From positions 558,001 to 622,000 of the forward strand of contig NZ_CP157940.1 in assembly GCF_040207125.1 (NCBI RefSeq): DNA of 64,000 nt, in the 5' to 3' direction. The stretch's first letter is position 1, and each line of letters begins with the position of its first letter. A program made the position numbers and the translations under genes. This DNA comes from Lacrimispora sp. BS-2 (lineage in GTDB: Bacteria > Bacillota > Clostridia > Lachnospirales > Lachnospiraceae). Below the pieces are notes generated by a model that was not told the DNA's origin, did not search any database, and was given only the letters and a program-made list of their open reading frames with translations. Below, in pieces: positions 25,333-36,600 of this stretch.

Positions 25333-25383
25333 AGTCATACCTCCAATATATTATTGGAAAACATCAATGCACAAGTGCGATTT

Positions 25384-25545
25384 TCAGTTCGCACGGTTTA
25401 TTTCGCCTAAAATCTCTGCATCGTGTTTTTCAATAATCTGAGAAAGTACATTGATGAAGTCTTGATAGGCTTTGGTTCTCTCAAATGTTTGATTGGGTGC
25501 AGGAGCTTTGGGAGCATTGTTGGATGTTTCCTTGACATTTTCCAT
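25384..25545 (-). CDS. Small protein (53 aa) preceding the recombinase
   Basis: From the ATG at 25545 (GGAGGTGATTGCG upstream) the product is MENVKETSNNAPKAPAPNQT followed by FERTKAYQDFINVLSQII and EKHDAEILGEINRAN. Pro/Asn-rich N-terminus and amphipathic helix after it. It ends 52 bp before the recombinase start on the same strand, so it is probably cotranscribed and could act in recombination directionality, but that is inferred only from position. Confidence 0.7.
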   Translation of the reverse strand: MENVKETSNNAPKAPAPNQTFERTKAYQDFINVLSQIIEKHDAEILGEINRAN

Positions 25546-26120
25546 TCGCAATCACCTCCAAGTGCATTGCTTACATAGAGTATAAGCAATTTTATTATTT
25601 ATGAAAAGTTTGTCGTTTTATTAGTAAGAATGAAACTAAATGCACCGCAAGTTTATATAAAATAAAAATGCGGTGCGATTATGTTTATTTATTTGCCGTA
25701 TTTGCCACGCACCCCGGCAAGGGGGATATTTTGAGCTGCTGTTAGCACAGCATCATAGTCCCACAACACCGCAGCTTGTCCTTTCAAAAGCTACGCATAT
25801 CGCAGGAACTCCCCCTGTTTCTATCGTATTGGGGGCGAAACGTATTGAAGTATCATTATCCCTTATGTGGGTCATTGCGAACGAGTATGCTAAACTCGGT
25901 CAAACAGTCCATTTTATCGCTCGGGCGGTATTGTATTCACCTCCCCATACCACTGTCTTGGCGATGTCTGTTAAGTCGCTTTGCCTTTCGGCTCACATAA
26001 GTAATGTACTCAAAATATCGTATATTCAGTTGTCAAGGAACATTTTTATGCTGTTTTATATATGAGAGGAAATACTTCCTCTCATATACCTTTAGAAAAA
26101 GAGGCACAAAGTAAATGTAC
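25546..26120. other. Non-coding-looking stretch between the sigma-like gene and the recombinase operon
   Basis: Neither strand gives a protein-like frame with a ribosome site. Only very short minus-strand starts exist, such as GGGGAGGTGAATACA followed by eight codons. An inverted repeat near 26060-26085 (TATGAGAGGAAATA / TTCCTCTCATATA) is visible. It may hold the promoter of the recombinase operon or an origin-like region. Confidence 0.4.
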
Positions 26121-26543
26121 TTAATAATATTTTTTCAGAAAATGCTCGATGCTCTTTAAAGCACCCTTGATGGATTGCCCTATGGTTGCCTTGCTAACTC
26201 CTTCAGCTTTGGCAATAGCCACTTTGCTCATTCCTAAAAAGTAATGAGCGTAAATTCGTTTTGCCTGCTTGTCGGGCAGGGTGGCAATGGCAGCATGGAG
26301 CTGTTCGCTTGTCAGCTTGCGTTCGTAAATCTCATCGGGTGAGAGAGAAACAAACAAGGCACTGTGTTCTATACCGTCACCACGGTCGAGGGAGTAGTAT
26401 GCTTTGTGATAGCGTATCCTGCTTTGGTAGGCTTGTTCGGCTTTGCGACATTCTTCAAATATGTTAAACACCTCATCGGGAATATCTATATAGGTATCTA
26501 TGCCTATGTGGTCATAGTAATCTTTCAAATTTATAGTTTTCAT
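26121..26543 (-). CDS. Sigma-70-like RNA polymerase factor of the ICE type
   Basis: 140 residues from the ATG at 26543. The N-terminus (INLKDYYDHIGIDTYIDIPDEVF) is the conserved opening of sigma-like proteins in Tn1549/Tn5397-like elements. The C-terminal part, LPDKQAKRIYAHYFLGMSKV followed by AIAKAEGVSKATIGQSIKGAL, is a sigma region 4 helix-turn-helix that recognises -35 boxes. Region 2 is not evident. It likely activates element genes. Its ribosome site lies inside a 15-bp hairpin (26551-26591). Confidence 0.88.
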   Translation of the reverse strand: MKTINLKDYYDHIGIDTYIDIPDEVFNIFEECRKAEQAYQSRIRYHKAYYSLDRGDGIEHSALFVSLSPDEIYERKLTSEQLHAAIATLPDKQAKRIYAHYFLGMSKVAIAKAEGVSKATIGQSIKGALKSIEHFLKKYY

Positions 26544-26550
26544 GGTTGTA

Positions 26551-26591
26551 CCATCCTTTCGATTTTGGGTTTGCTGAAATCGAAAGGATGG
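26551..26591 (-). promoter_or_regulatory. Perfect 15-bp hairpin sequestering the sigma-gene ribosome site
   Basis: CCATCCTTTCGATTT (26551-26565) is perfectly complementary to AAATCGAAAGGATGG (26577-26591), 11-base loop. On the minus-strand transcript the AAAGGATGG ribosome site is in the 3' arm, 8 nt before the ATG, and would be hidden when the stem forms. Confidence 0.75.
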
Positions 26592-26633
26592 TGGTGGGGA
26601 ACGGCAGCGAGGCAATATCGCCTTACTGCAAAC

Positions 26634-26687
26634 AAAACCGCATTTGTATTGGAAAGATGTTTTCTCCAATACAAATGCGGTTTTTTC
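26634..26687 (-). terminator. Strong hairpin in the leader of the sigma-like gene (attenuator-like)
   Basis: AAAACCGCATTTGTATTGGA pairs perfectly with TCCAATACAAATGCGGTTTT around an 11-base loop; T-rich sequence follows on both strands. On the minus strand it precedes the sigma-like gene, so it could terminate or attenuate its transcript. It could also be a bidirectional terminator. Confidence 0.7.
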
Positions 26688-26991
26688 TATTTCATATAAA
26701 TTATGACTTGTGAGTTCATGATTTGAGCGGAAGTGGGTTGCTACGGTGCTTAGACTTTTTTTGATAGCGGATTATATGCAATATACATTTCCAAAAACAT
26801 AAATGCCCCCAATTCCAAAAACATAGAATTGAGGGTATTGGGCGTAACAAAGCTCCCGTCAAAACGCTGTTTTTTTTATTGACGGGCATCGCTGTTCATC
26901 TGTTTGAGAACTAAAGGTTCAACTATAATTGAACTGTTATACCATTACTAACATGACATAATTCGATAAAATTATAGTAGGAGGTGAACTG
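26688..26991. other. Intergenic region before the XRE gene
   Basis: It holds another short inverted repeat (CCAATTCCAAAAACATAGAATTGAGG near 26812-26836, given here as CCAATTC/GAATTGA arms) and AT-rich promoter-like sequence including TATAAT at 26924-26929. No gene seen. Confidence 0.4.
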
Positions 26992-27327
26992 ATGGTACAT
27001 AGCAACACTGACATTTTAAGTGATGTAATAAAGGCTGCAAGAGCCAAAAGCGGCTTAACTGTGGAAGAATTAGCTGAAAAAGTGGATATTACGGAACGGT
27101 ATGTATATCGCATTGAAAACGAAAACAAGAAACCAAGCTTTGATGTTCTACTTAGGCTTGTTCGTGTGCTTGCCATATCGCCGGACTTGATTTTCTATCC
27201 CGAAAAACCGTCCAAAGAATCCGAGATAGAAAATCTCACCCGTATGCTTTTAAGCTGCGATGACCGTTCTATGGAGATAATCAAGGCAACCATTAAAGCC
27301 GCATTAGACAGCCAACCCAAAGAGTAA
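26992..27327 (+). CDS. XRE-family regulator of the element
   Basis: A 111-residue protein with an N-terminal HTH (ARAKSGLTVEELAEKVDITE, RYVYRIENENKKPSFDVLLR) and helical tail ending IIKATIKAALDSQPKE. It is the common Cro/C1-like regulator beside the sigma-like gene of Tn1549-type elements and is transcribed divergently from it. AGGAGGTGA precedes the ATG. It probably represses element genes. Confidence 0.9.
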   Translation: MVHSNTDILSDVIKAARAKSGLTVEELAEKVDITERYVYRIENENKKPSFDVLLRLVRVLAISPDLIFYPEKPSKESEIENLTRMLLSCDDRSMEIIKATIKAALDSQPKE

Positions 27328-27457
27328 AAAACAGAGCCGACAATCGTGAGTGTCTACCTCACTGATTATCGGCTCTGCGTCTTATAGCAATTTGCTATTG
27401 CGTCTGGCACTTTAATAACAGTCATATTTAATTTTTGTACATTCACAATGGTTTGGT

Positions 27458-29296
27458 GGTTCTTTCCAGAGTTAGTTGATTTGATAATAATATTCATTGA
27501 GAAGCAGCTTTGCTTTTAATAGCAAAAAGCTGTTTCTCCCATACATAATTCGTTTGATCAGCTTGATTTTATTCACACTTCCTTCAGCCAACCCATTATT
27601 ATATTCAAAATCTATACCATTTTTTACTGCTGTAATATCATGTTTCAAACCATTAATATATGTATCCACCTCATCAATTTCTAATTGTTTTGCTTTTGTA
27701 ATCCATGAATCCAATTCCTTACTTTGACGGGAAAATATAATACGATGAAATTCCCTAAGCAGCCAATAGATTTTTCCTAAGACAGGATATCTTTTAATTG
27801 CAGCTTCATATTGTTTAAGTGTTAACCCTTTTACACGTTCTAATTCCCTATAAATAAGCTGACAAAAGAACTTGCGTGGAATATATTCAACAGGCTCGTT
27901 TTCATTTTTTGATACGTTCTTTAAATGTGTTCTTTCTTTCTGCATAAACATTCTTAAAGAAGCAACCGTGCCTGTGTACCCATTTTTACAAATATGCTCA
28001 TGAATTTTTTCATAAGTTATTCCATTTGAACGCATTTCAATGACTGTTTGCTCGTAAGGTGCCAATTTTCCTGGCCTCCTGCAATCGTAGTGTCCATTAC
28101 TCAGTGGGCAGTCTTTTTTCAGATAGTTTTTTACCGTTAAGGTAGTATGACCAGTTAAATATGTGATTTTGTCAATTGCATTCCCCTGTGCATATAAAGT
28201 TCTGACTTCTTCAATTGCTTGCTGTTTATTTTGCATTTGCCTGATATGCTGACGTTCCCGGGCATTTTCCTTCGCTTCAGGGATTTTATCTTTTGGAATA
28301 GCAAGATATTTTCTTATCGTAGAGGATGATGAGTGCAAAAGCAAAGCAATATCAGCCGTCATATATCCTTCCTGACGCTTTTTATGTGCAAAATGGATTC
28401 TTTCTGTACGGTTTCTTGTATCATATAGCGCCTGCATTTCTGCATTCTGTGAAGTGGCAGATATCACCAATCTGGAAGGAAATAGACGGTACATATATTT
28501 TTGTACTGCATCCGATAGATTTTTCAACAGATGGAACCTGTCACTGATTTGAAGTGCATCTGGATGAGAATTCGTTGAAGCAGATGAATATGTTTGGGCT
28601 CCATCACGCGAAATAACCACTAAGTTAGGATAGGATTTTAGCCAATCCTCAACCTGTTTCGTTTCTCTTGAGTCGATAATATCAATAATTCTGTGTGTTT
28701 CTAAATCCACCATAACTGTGCCGTAAGTATATCTTTTTCGAAAAGCAAAATCGTCCACACAAACTTTTGTAACAGCAGATTTATCCACAAGGGAAGGCAT
28801 TTTTTTTAATCAGATCACAGATGCTGCTTTTACTGGTTTTGACATAATCCGCTTTAAGTAAAGATGATGCATTTACTGAACTTAATTTAACAGATGTCAC
28901 TAATATCTTTTCAACAAGACGTTTCGTTTTCTTTCCGTTAGGTACAACAAAATCAAAGCGTTCCGAAAAAGTTTTGTGACTGCACTCCGGATTATCACAG
29001 TATACCTTTCTTGTATCCAATAGTAGAATTGTTTGTTTCTCATGTAAAGGGATATCCTGAATTTCCCTTTGATAAACAGAATGTATTTTTGAAGATGCAT
29101 TACCACAATAAGGGCAGATCAGTTTTTGCTTTGTGGAATAAACATGTAGAATTATCTTATCATTTTTAATTTTACAATCAATACATTCTAAAGAAGAATC
29201 CAATAGTTTTATAATTTTAGTCTCCATGTAATCACCGTCCTATAGAGTAATTATACATCTTTATTAATGTGAATACAACCAACTCTGGAAAGAACC
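27458..29296 (-). mobile_element. ISL3-family insertion sequence
   Basis: 1,839 bp bounded by 21-bp terminal inverted repeats (GGTTCTTTCCAGAGTTAGTTG on the left, complement of CAACCAACTCTGGAAAGAACC on the right, one mismatch). It holds one transposase gene in two frames. The eight bases outside each end (GGTTTGGT and TATGGGGC) do not match, so no target duplication is visible. Confidence 0.88.
27472..29227 (-). pseudogene. ISL3-family transposase split by a frameshift
   Basis: The 5' part (29227 to 28781) encodes a zinc-ribbon domain (CPYCGN...CDNPECSHKTF) and HTH, then stops. The 3' part (28800 to 27472) encodes the DDE domain (VCVDDFAFRKRYTYGTVMVD, ISRDGAQTY, GLAEGSVNKIKLIKRIMYGR). The frames meet at a run of eight A; seven would join them as DLIKK-MPSLVDK. 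Either a disabling insertion or expression by transcript slippage at the A run. Confidence 0.85.
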
Positions 29297-29468
29297 TATG
29301 GGGCGTTTACAACCGTAGTTTTAACTAAGTTATGTTTACGGATGAATCGCCGCCAAATCGCGCAAGCCGCCAGCGCTGAAAGTCAGCCATACTATAAAAC
29401 CCCTGAGTTTGCTAAACTTCTAATAGCTTTCAGCGGTCTCTTGTGATATCCTGTGTCACTGAGAGGAG

Positions 29469-29801
29469 GTGAGCAAGATACAAAACCCATTGGACGATCT
29501 GTACGACCAGTACAATCGCTTTGTCCCTGACGCTGAAATCCAGCGGCAAATTGAAGAATGTCATCAACAGCTCATTCGAAGTTTGGAAAAGCCGGAGCGC
29601 AAACTCATACTGCGAATCATTGACAGCAAAGATTTAATTTCCGGGTTCTGCGCCAAAGAGAGTTTTGCCTGCGGCTTCTGGCTGGCATGGCGGCTGCTCT
29701 CACAGCTTCGCAGTTACGACAACGACCGTTCACTTGAGGAATCTCTCAAGGAGGGCGGTCGTTTTGCTATGCAGGAAGGAGATACGACAGATGAAGCATA
29801 A
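29469..29801 (+). CDS. DUF6809-like small protein of integrative elements
   Basis: A 110-residue reading beginning at GTG 29469: NPLDDLYDQYNRFVPDAEIQ, SLEKPERKLILRIIDSKDLI, then KESFACGFWLAWRLLSQL. LYDQY opening and the xSFxxGFxLxxRL block match a family common in Lachnospiraceae mobile elements; function unknown. The start is odd: GTG lies inside the AGGAGGTGA ribosome site, and 8 bp after it the codon is ATA, not ATG. The downstream gene overlaps its end by 11 bp. Confidence 0.7.
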   Translation: MSKIQNPLDDLYDQYNRFVPDAEIQRQIEECHQQLIRSLEKPERKLILRIIDSKDLISGFCAKESFACGFWLAWRLLSQLRSYDNDRSLEESLKEGGRFAMQEGDTTDEA

Positions 29802-30309
29802 ATCAAGAATAGCGATTGGCACGATGGGATTAGCAGCAGTTCTCCTGCTGGCAAGCAGGATGCCGCACCACTTGACAGCGAAAGCTCCTGCCGCGCCCCA
29901 CATCCGCCCCGTGTGCGATTTAACGCAAGAAGTCAGGGCAGTACCCCTCCCTGAGCCTCAAACCGACTGTGCGGAGGATGTGCCCGCAATCGCTGAGGAC
30001 ATATCCAGCGTCTCTGATACAGCCGCCGTTACTCAATGTGCCCAAGGCGTACCAGAACCGGAACCCGCAGCAGACACAGTCATCCCAGAGGTAAGTCCGA
30101 CTGTTCCGGCACGGCAGAAACAGCATCCCAATGAGTCCACATCAGCCCCCAAAGAGTCCACTCCTCAAATGGGAGACACCCGTGTGGCAGACGGAAAAAA
30201 GCAGGTGTACTTCTTTGGCTTCGGATGGATAGACGAAAACAGCGAAGGCGGCGGTGGCATCATCGTGGATGGAGACGGCGACATAAACAAGATGGTGGGC
30301 GATATGTAA
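29791..30309 (+). CDS. DUF6550-like membrane-anchored or secreted protein
   Basis: 172 residues from the ATG at 29791 (GGAAGGAG upstream). Residues 5-22 are hydrophobic (IAIGTMGLAAVLLLAS), a signal anchor. A Pro/Glu/Ala-rich extracytoplasmic stalk follows, ending in VYFFGFGWIDENSEGGGGII, then VDGDGDINKMVGDM. The final block is typical of DUF6550 proteins of Tn1549-like elements; role unknown. Overlaps the previous gene and is followed 14 bp later by the 87-aa gene: one operon. Confidence 0.75.
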   Translation: MKHKSRIAIGTMGLAAVLLLASRMPHHLTAKAPAAPHIRPVCDLTQEVRAVPLPEPQTDCAEDVPAIAEDISSVSDTAAVTQCAQGVPEPEPAADTVIPEVSPTVPARQKQHPNESTSAPKESTPQMGDTRVADGKKQVYFFGFGWIDENSEGGGGIIVDGDGDINKMVGDM

Positions 30310-30323
30310 TCGAAAGGGGAAAT

Positions 30324-30587
30324 ATGACCTTGGAAGAGCTTTTACAACCGGATAACCAGCCGAATCAGAGCTCCGCAGACGGTAAGCCGATAGATAAAAC
30401 TTACCTCGAAGAGAACCTTCCCGCCAGCATTCAAAAGGCAATTACCGAATACATTCAGGGAGAGAAAGACCATATGCTCCATCTGGACTGCCTCAGTGAT
30501 GAGCTGTACGGAGCAATCAACGCGAACCTTTGGGGCGGCTGCATCACCGAGGAGCAGGCGGATTATCTGCGGAACAAATATTTATAA
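30324..30587 (+). CDS. Small element-borne protein (87 aa), unknown
   Basis: From the ATG at 30324 (AAAGGGGA upstream): MTLEELLQPDNQPNQSSADG, then IQKAITEYIQGEKDHMLHLD, CLSDELYGAINANLWGGCIT and EEQADYLRNKYL. Soluble and helical, third gene of the DUF6809-DUF6550 operon. Short proteins like this are usual in this position in clostridial integrative elements. Function unknown. Confidence 0.7.
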   Translation: MTLEELLQPDNQPNQSSADGKPIDKTYLEENLPASIQKAITEYIQGEKDHMLHLDCLSDELYGAINANLWGGCITEEQADYLRNKYL

Positions 30588-30601
30588 AGCAAGCCCAATA
30601 C

Positions 30602-30648
30602 AAAAAAAGCAAGAGTGGAAACCGAAACATACCGGTCTCCACCCTTGC
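30602..30648 (-). terminator. Terminator of the giant surface-protein gene
   Basis: On the minus strand GCAAGGGTGGAGACCG pairs with CGGTTTCCACTCTTGC (two G-U pairs), followed by seven T. It begins 11 bp after the stop codon. Confidence 0.85.
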
Positions 30649-30658
30649 CTCATGTTAT

Positions 30659-33600
30659 TTACTTTGTCTTTCTCACGCCGTTTTCGTCTACCTCATACCC
30701 ATCGACTTTGGTGCTTTTGGCAAGAGAACCGTCGGTGTTGAAGTAATACCACTTACCGTCGATCTCCGTCCACTTGCCGGACACCATCAGGCCGTCCTTG
30801 GTGAAGTAATAGGTCTTTTTAGCACTGTCGCTGCCGATGTCCCACCAGCCGGTGAGAGCCTTATTGCCGGAGTAATAGCGCCAGTTGTCGCCGTCCTTGA
30901 CCCAGCGGGTTTTCAGAACGCCGGTGGTTTCAAAGAAATACTTCACGCCGTCGATGGTCTGTGTTCCGGTGAGGGCCTTGCCGTCCTTGTAGTAGAGATA
31001 CTGTCCGGCGTCGTTCTGCGCCCAGCCCTGTGCTGTGGCAGGGTCGATGGTCAGCTTGATATAACGGTAAAGCATGGAGGAAACCTCCGCACGGGTGGCA
31101 TTGGACTTCGGATTAAACTTGTTGCCGCTGCGGCCCATCATAATGCCTGCCTGCTGCATGGCTGTTACCGCTGTTTTGTAAATACTGCCGATGCTGGAAG
31201 CGTCCGCATAAGCGGTGGCCTCACGGGTCACAGGCAGCTTGTAGCCGGTAGCTTTGGCGTAGTTTGCGAAGATGACCGCTATTTCCTCACGGGTAATCGC
31301 ACGGTCAGGTGCAAACTGCTGGTTTCCGATGTCCTGCACAACGCCGTTCTTATATGCCCATTCGATATAAGGGCGGAAGGTGCTGTCGGCTTTTACATCG
31401 GTAAAGCTGTTGGTGGTGTATGCTTTCACATCCACGCCTGCCAGTCTGCCGAGAGCCGTTACCAGCATTCCCCGCGTCATGGCAGTGTTAGGTGCAAAGG
31501 TGGTTTTTGATGTACCGGAGAGAAGTCCTCTGCCGACTACATAATCAATGGCTTCCTTGCCCCAATGGGTTCCGATGTCGGTAAACTTGGCGCTCGGGGC
31601 CGTGTAGCCCACGCCGTACACTGAGAAGTGGCCGGTGGGGATCAGCAGGCTTCCGCTGTTTGCGTCATATGCGGAACCGTCAATGCGCTGTGCGTTGCCT
31701 TTTGCATCCACATACACGCCGAACAGGTAGCCGACAGCCTCATTCTTGCCCGGTGTGTAGGGGATGGAAAGGGTGGCTGCTCCGCTGCCAAGGCTGGTGA
31801 TATTCACGGTTTTACCGTCTTTGATATAGCTGATGGTGATGTTATACACCGGCCTGTTTCCAAGGAGGGACTTTGCCTCTGTGGAAAGACCTGTCGCCGG
31901 GGCAATGGTGATGCTGATATTGCCGCTGCTTTGCTTCTGGATTTCCTTGAGGGCGTTCAGGTCAAGACCGAGGGAAACTGGCGCCCCATCCAGTTCAAGG
32001 CTTGTTACTCCCGCGCTCACAAGGCTATTCAGGGAGCTTTGGGTCAAGGTTGCCGTCAGGGAAGTGAAACCTTTTGGCATGATGACATTCAGCCCCACGG
32101 AAATGCCGCTTGCGGTTTTGCCCTGCGCCTTTGCGTCAGCCTGTGCCTTGGCAATGGCGTCGGTGATGGCTTTTTCCGGGATGGAGGCGCTTGCCGCACC
32201 GTTTGCCCCGGCTGTCGCTGTGACAGGAGCCGTTGCCGTCACCGGCTGGTCGGGCTTCTTTTCGGGTGTTGTCGGGGTCGGGGTGCTTGGCGTGTAAGAA
32301 CCGCAGCCACCGCCGTTTCCACCGCCGCCGTTGTAGCTCCAGTTGGCGGTAACCGTTACGTTGGAGGTCACGTTGGTGAATGCCTTATCCCATCCGGTCA
32401 AGGTGTAGTTACTGCGTGTAACGTTGGGAGCCACTGCGGAGCCGCCGCTTGGAACCGACTGTGTCAGCTCGCCGCCGCCTGTGCGTGTACCGCCGTTTAG
32501 GTTAAAGGTGACGGTATAGACTGTACTGCCTTCCGGATAAATCTGAATCGAGAGTGCCTTTGTCGCATCAGGTGCCGTGCCGTTTACCGTTTTCACCGTA
32601 AAGTCGTATGTGCCCGAGTTTGTGGGCGTACCTGAAATCACGCCTGTATTTTCGTTCAGCGTTAAGCCGCCCGGCAGACTGCCGCTTGCAATGCTCCATG
32701 TGATAGACGCTGTACCGGTGGCGGCAAGGGTCTGGCTGTATGCCGTCCCGACGATGCCGGACGGAAGGGCAGTTGTGGTAATAGCCGGTGCTGTGCCGCC
32801 GCCCGGCGCAACCGACACCGTGCCAATATTGGAATAGACGGTGGCAGCCCCGCCCGTAGCGCTCACCTTGCAGCGGTAGACATAGCTTCCCTCCGACAGA
32901 TCGATTGGGATGGTGAAGCTGGAGTTTGTCGCGCCGGGGACGTCCCAAAATAAGCCATTTAGTAATTCCTGCCACTGATAAGAAAGCGTTCCGCTTGGTA
33001 CGGTTGCCGCCACGGTAAGCGAGCCGGTAACGGCGCCTTCCGTCACGCTTGCGTCCTGCGGTTGGGCGGTAATCGTGATAAACTCTGCCGGAGCATCATT
33101 ATATGTTATCGTGCCGCCGGTATAGCTTAATGCGTACTCTATGAAATTGTTGTTGTCGCTGTACAGCTTCACCGTGCCCCCCGAAATGCCGACATTGGCT
33201 GAGGAACTCAGGGCGTAGCCCGTGCCGTTGCCGGTCGCTGTAAGCGTTCCGGTTGTGGAGATGGCGATGTCAGTATAAGCGGTGATTCCTTTGCCGTTCG
33301 TGGCGGTGGGGATGGCGGTCACGTCGGCGTTGCCGCTGATGGTTACGCCGATGCTGCCGTGGATAGCGCCGTTACCCCCGCCGCCGCTTGTGGCAGTCAC
33401 GCTGCCGCCGCTGATATTTACGAGACCCGCAGACAGGGCGCTGCTGTTGCCCACGCTGGTCGCCGCAACCGTGCCGCCGGATATAATAATGCTGCCGTTG
33501 CCCGCAATGATGGCGGTGCCTATGCCTGTTCCGCTTTTGGAGGCGGTTACATTTGCGCTGCCCTCAATGGTGATATTGCCGGTTTGGCTTTGGATCGCGC

Positions 33601-36600
33601 GACCGTTGCCTGTCGCTGAAACCGTCGCGCTGCCGCCGATGGTGACGCCGCTGCCGCCTTGTGTGTAGATGGCGTTGCCGCCGACGCCGTCAGCCGTTGC
33701 GATTACGTTCGCGCTGCCGTTGATGGTCACACTCTTTGCGGAGATGCCGCTGCCGTTATCTCCTGTGCTCGATGCGGTGACTGTGCCGCCGGATATGGTC
33801 AATTCGTTTGCGGACAGCGCCACGCCGTCGGAGTTTGCCAGCGCAAGCGTGCCGCCGCTGCCGTTTTCGGTTATGGCAAGCGAACCGGCGCAAACAATGG
33901 CGGGATTAGCGTCTGAGGTGATGCTAACATTGCCGGTGTAAACAAGGTTGATGTTTTCGGCGGTAGCGCACTCGATTAAGATTGGGTTTGTGTTGACGTA
34001 GCTGTTGGTCAGCGTCAGGGTGGCGTTGGCGGCGTTCCATGTCCAGCCGGGGCCATTCTGATCGCTGGCAAGGCTCTTGTCATATTCCCCGCCGATGTTC
34101 ATGGTGCCGGTGACGGAGCCGCTTGGCGCGTTGCCGTTCAGCGTGCCGCCGGTATGGATTAAGCCTCCGGGTGCGCTTATCATGTTGGCGGGGGTATCGT
34201 TGTTGACCAATGTCACCACGCCGCCGCCGATGCTGACGGAAGCGCCTGCATTGATGGTTTTCAGCGCATACCCTGTGCCGTTTGCCGTGGCGGTTACCGT
34301 ACCGCCGGTGATGCTGATGTCACTTTCAGCTTGTATCCCGTTGCCGTTTTCCGCCGTATTCGTGGCGGTCACCGTACCGTTTTGCAGGATGATTTCCCCA
34401 AGCGCTTTAATTGCCCCGTTGGATGCGCCGCTCGGAGCGATGGCTTTCACTGTGCCGGTGGTGTTAGTGGTAATGTCGCCACCTGAGAGAATATCAGTGT
34501 TTGAAATTCCCGAGGGGTTCACTTTCGCGCTGTCGCTGATGGCGAGGTTTCCGCTTGATTGTATCGCAACATTGTCTGCATTGCTTGCGGTCACCTCCGC
34601 GTTGCCGCTGATGGTGATCGTTCCATTTGTGGCACGTAAGCCGCTTGAAGCGCCACCTTTTGCCGCAGCCGTTACCTTGCTGTTGCCGGTAATCACGATG
34701 TTGCCGGCAGAACCTGACGAAAGGCCGCCGCCGATGTTGGTTGCCGAAGCCGTCACATTCACGGAATCAGTAACCGTTACGCCTTGAAGGGCATAAATAG
34801 CGTATCCGGTGGAGGTGCCGCTATGGGTGGCCAACACCGTACCGATGCCGCTGATGGTCAACGCTCCTGCGGTGCGAATTGCGTAGGCAGGGGCGGTGGA
34901 TGTGTAGCTTTCGGTCACGTTAAGTGCGTAGCTTCCCGTGTCAATGGTGAGGCTGCCTCCGCTCTTTACGCCGTGGTCAATACCCGTGGTTGATATGATA
35001 ACATTATCTTCCAAGGTCAGATTGACGGCGTCTGTCGTGTCGAAATAAATACCATCGCCGCTATATGTGCTGCCCAGCGTCAGGGTGGCGTTGGCTGCGT
35101 TCCACGACCAGCCGCTTGTACTGAGGTTACCTGCGTTCTGAGTCAGGTCGGAAACCGTTGTGCCGCCGATGGACATCGTGCCGGTGACGGAGCCTGTGCC
35201 GCCGCCCGGTGTATAAACATATGCCGGGCTGACGTCAGACGGCGGGCCGTCGGTGTAGCTGCTTGTGCCGTCGCCCTGCGCCGTTACCGTAAAGGTGTAG
35301 CTTCCTGCCCCTGCCACCGCAATTTCGGAGGTGAAATCATACTCCGTGGCGGTGCCTCTGTTTACGGGGCTGCCCTGCGCCGCGCCGCCCTTATAAAGCT
35401 GCACGGAATAATTGACTGCATTGTTAACCGCGTTCCATGTCGCCTTGCCGGGGGTTGTGCTGTCCCACGCAAGGGTGGTGGGCACACCAAGCAGGATGGG
35501 TGATGACGCGGTATTGCTAAAATACGTGCCATCCCAAGTATATGTTCCTGCAGAAATTGCATTAGCACCGGCAGGAGCATCTTCTGCTCCTACAGTTATA
35601 TAAGATGCGGTAAAAACGATGCCCCTGTCTTTTATTTTATTTGCCACACCGTCTATACAGGCATCCTGATAAAAAATAATCTTTCCATTATTTGCTCCCT
35701 CTATCTGTACATTAGAAAGATAAAGCTCAGTCACACCGCCGGTATAAAGCTCTAAAACAGAATTGTCTATGAGAAGCGATGCGGTATTGGTCGAAGACAT
35801 AGGAGCGATGAATATGCCCGTTCCACCGTCATGCGTAACAGAGACTGTACTGCCATTGATTATGTTAAGCTCTGAATCATTGTCATAACTGCGAAAACCT
35901 GCTGCTCCGTTTTTGTTGGCAAGGGTCACTGTGCTATTATCAAAAGTTAATTTGCCATAGCTTATTGCGTATGAATTGTAGTCGTTATGACTGTTAATCT
36001 CGCTATGAACTTCACTGCCTTTGACATACAGGCTTCCCTCAATCGCTGCCACAGCATAATAGCCGCTGCTCTTCAATGTCACCTCGCAGTTCGTGATGCC
36101 TATAGGACTGTCAGAAAATGAACAAATCCCGATTGTGGCCTGATCAGCTCCACCGGTATTGCTGACATCCAGCGTTCCGCCTGTAATCTCCAGTTCCCCT
36201 AACAAAAGAAGACCAAGTCCTGATGAATTCGCAATCTTAACATTGCAATCTGTTGTTGTTAATTTGCCAGCTACTTGGTTCCCTGCGCTCTTTACCTCAA
36301 AGTTAATATTGTCGAGGGTTAAAGTGCCATTTACTGAAATGGTATCGCTTGAAGTCTCATGGCATTCTAATTTGCCGCCTCCGCTGACTGTCAAATCAGT
36401 CCCTGAAGGTATGGTTAATTTGCAACCCCCTGCAAGGTATACTGCCTTTCCAGAAGAAATCGACAAAGTATGGTTCGCACCAACCGTTAATGCACTACTT
36501 AATGTAAGGTCTTTATTAACTCCAATTATCTGCGCTGTGGTGCTTTTAAGCGCATCTTCCAACTGCTGATAATCTTCCGGAATAACGGTTGGAGTATCCG

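Noticed and set aside
25673..26065. 130-codon plus-strand frame
   Set aside because: No ribosome site before the ATG, opposite direction to the operon and no protein-family pattern; probably noncoding element DNA.
30530..36570. Long open frames on the plus strand opposite the giant surface-protein gene, up to ~320 codons
   Set aside because: They lie in the high-GC repeat gene, lack ribosome sites, and have repetitive Ala/Val/Pro composition expected of antisense frames.
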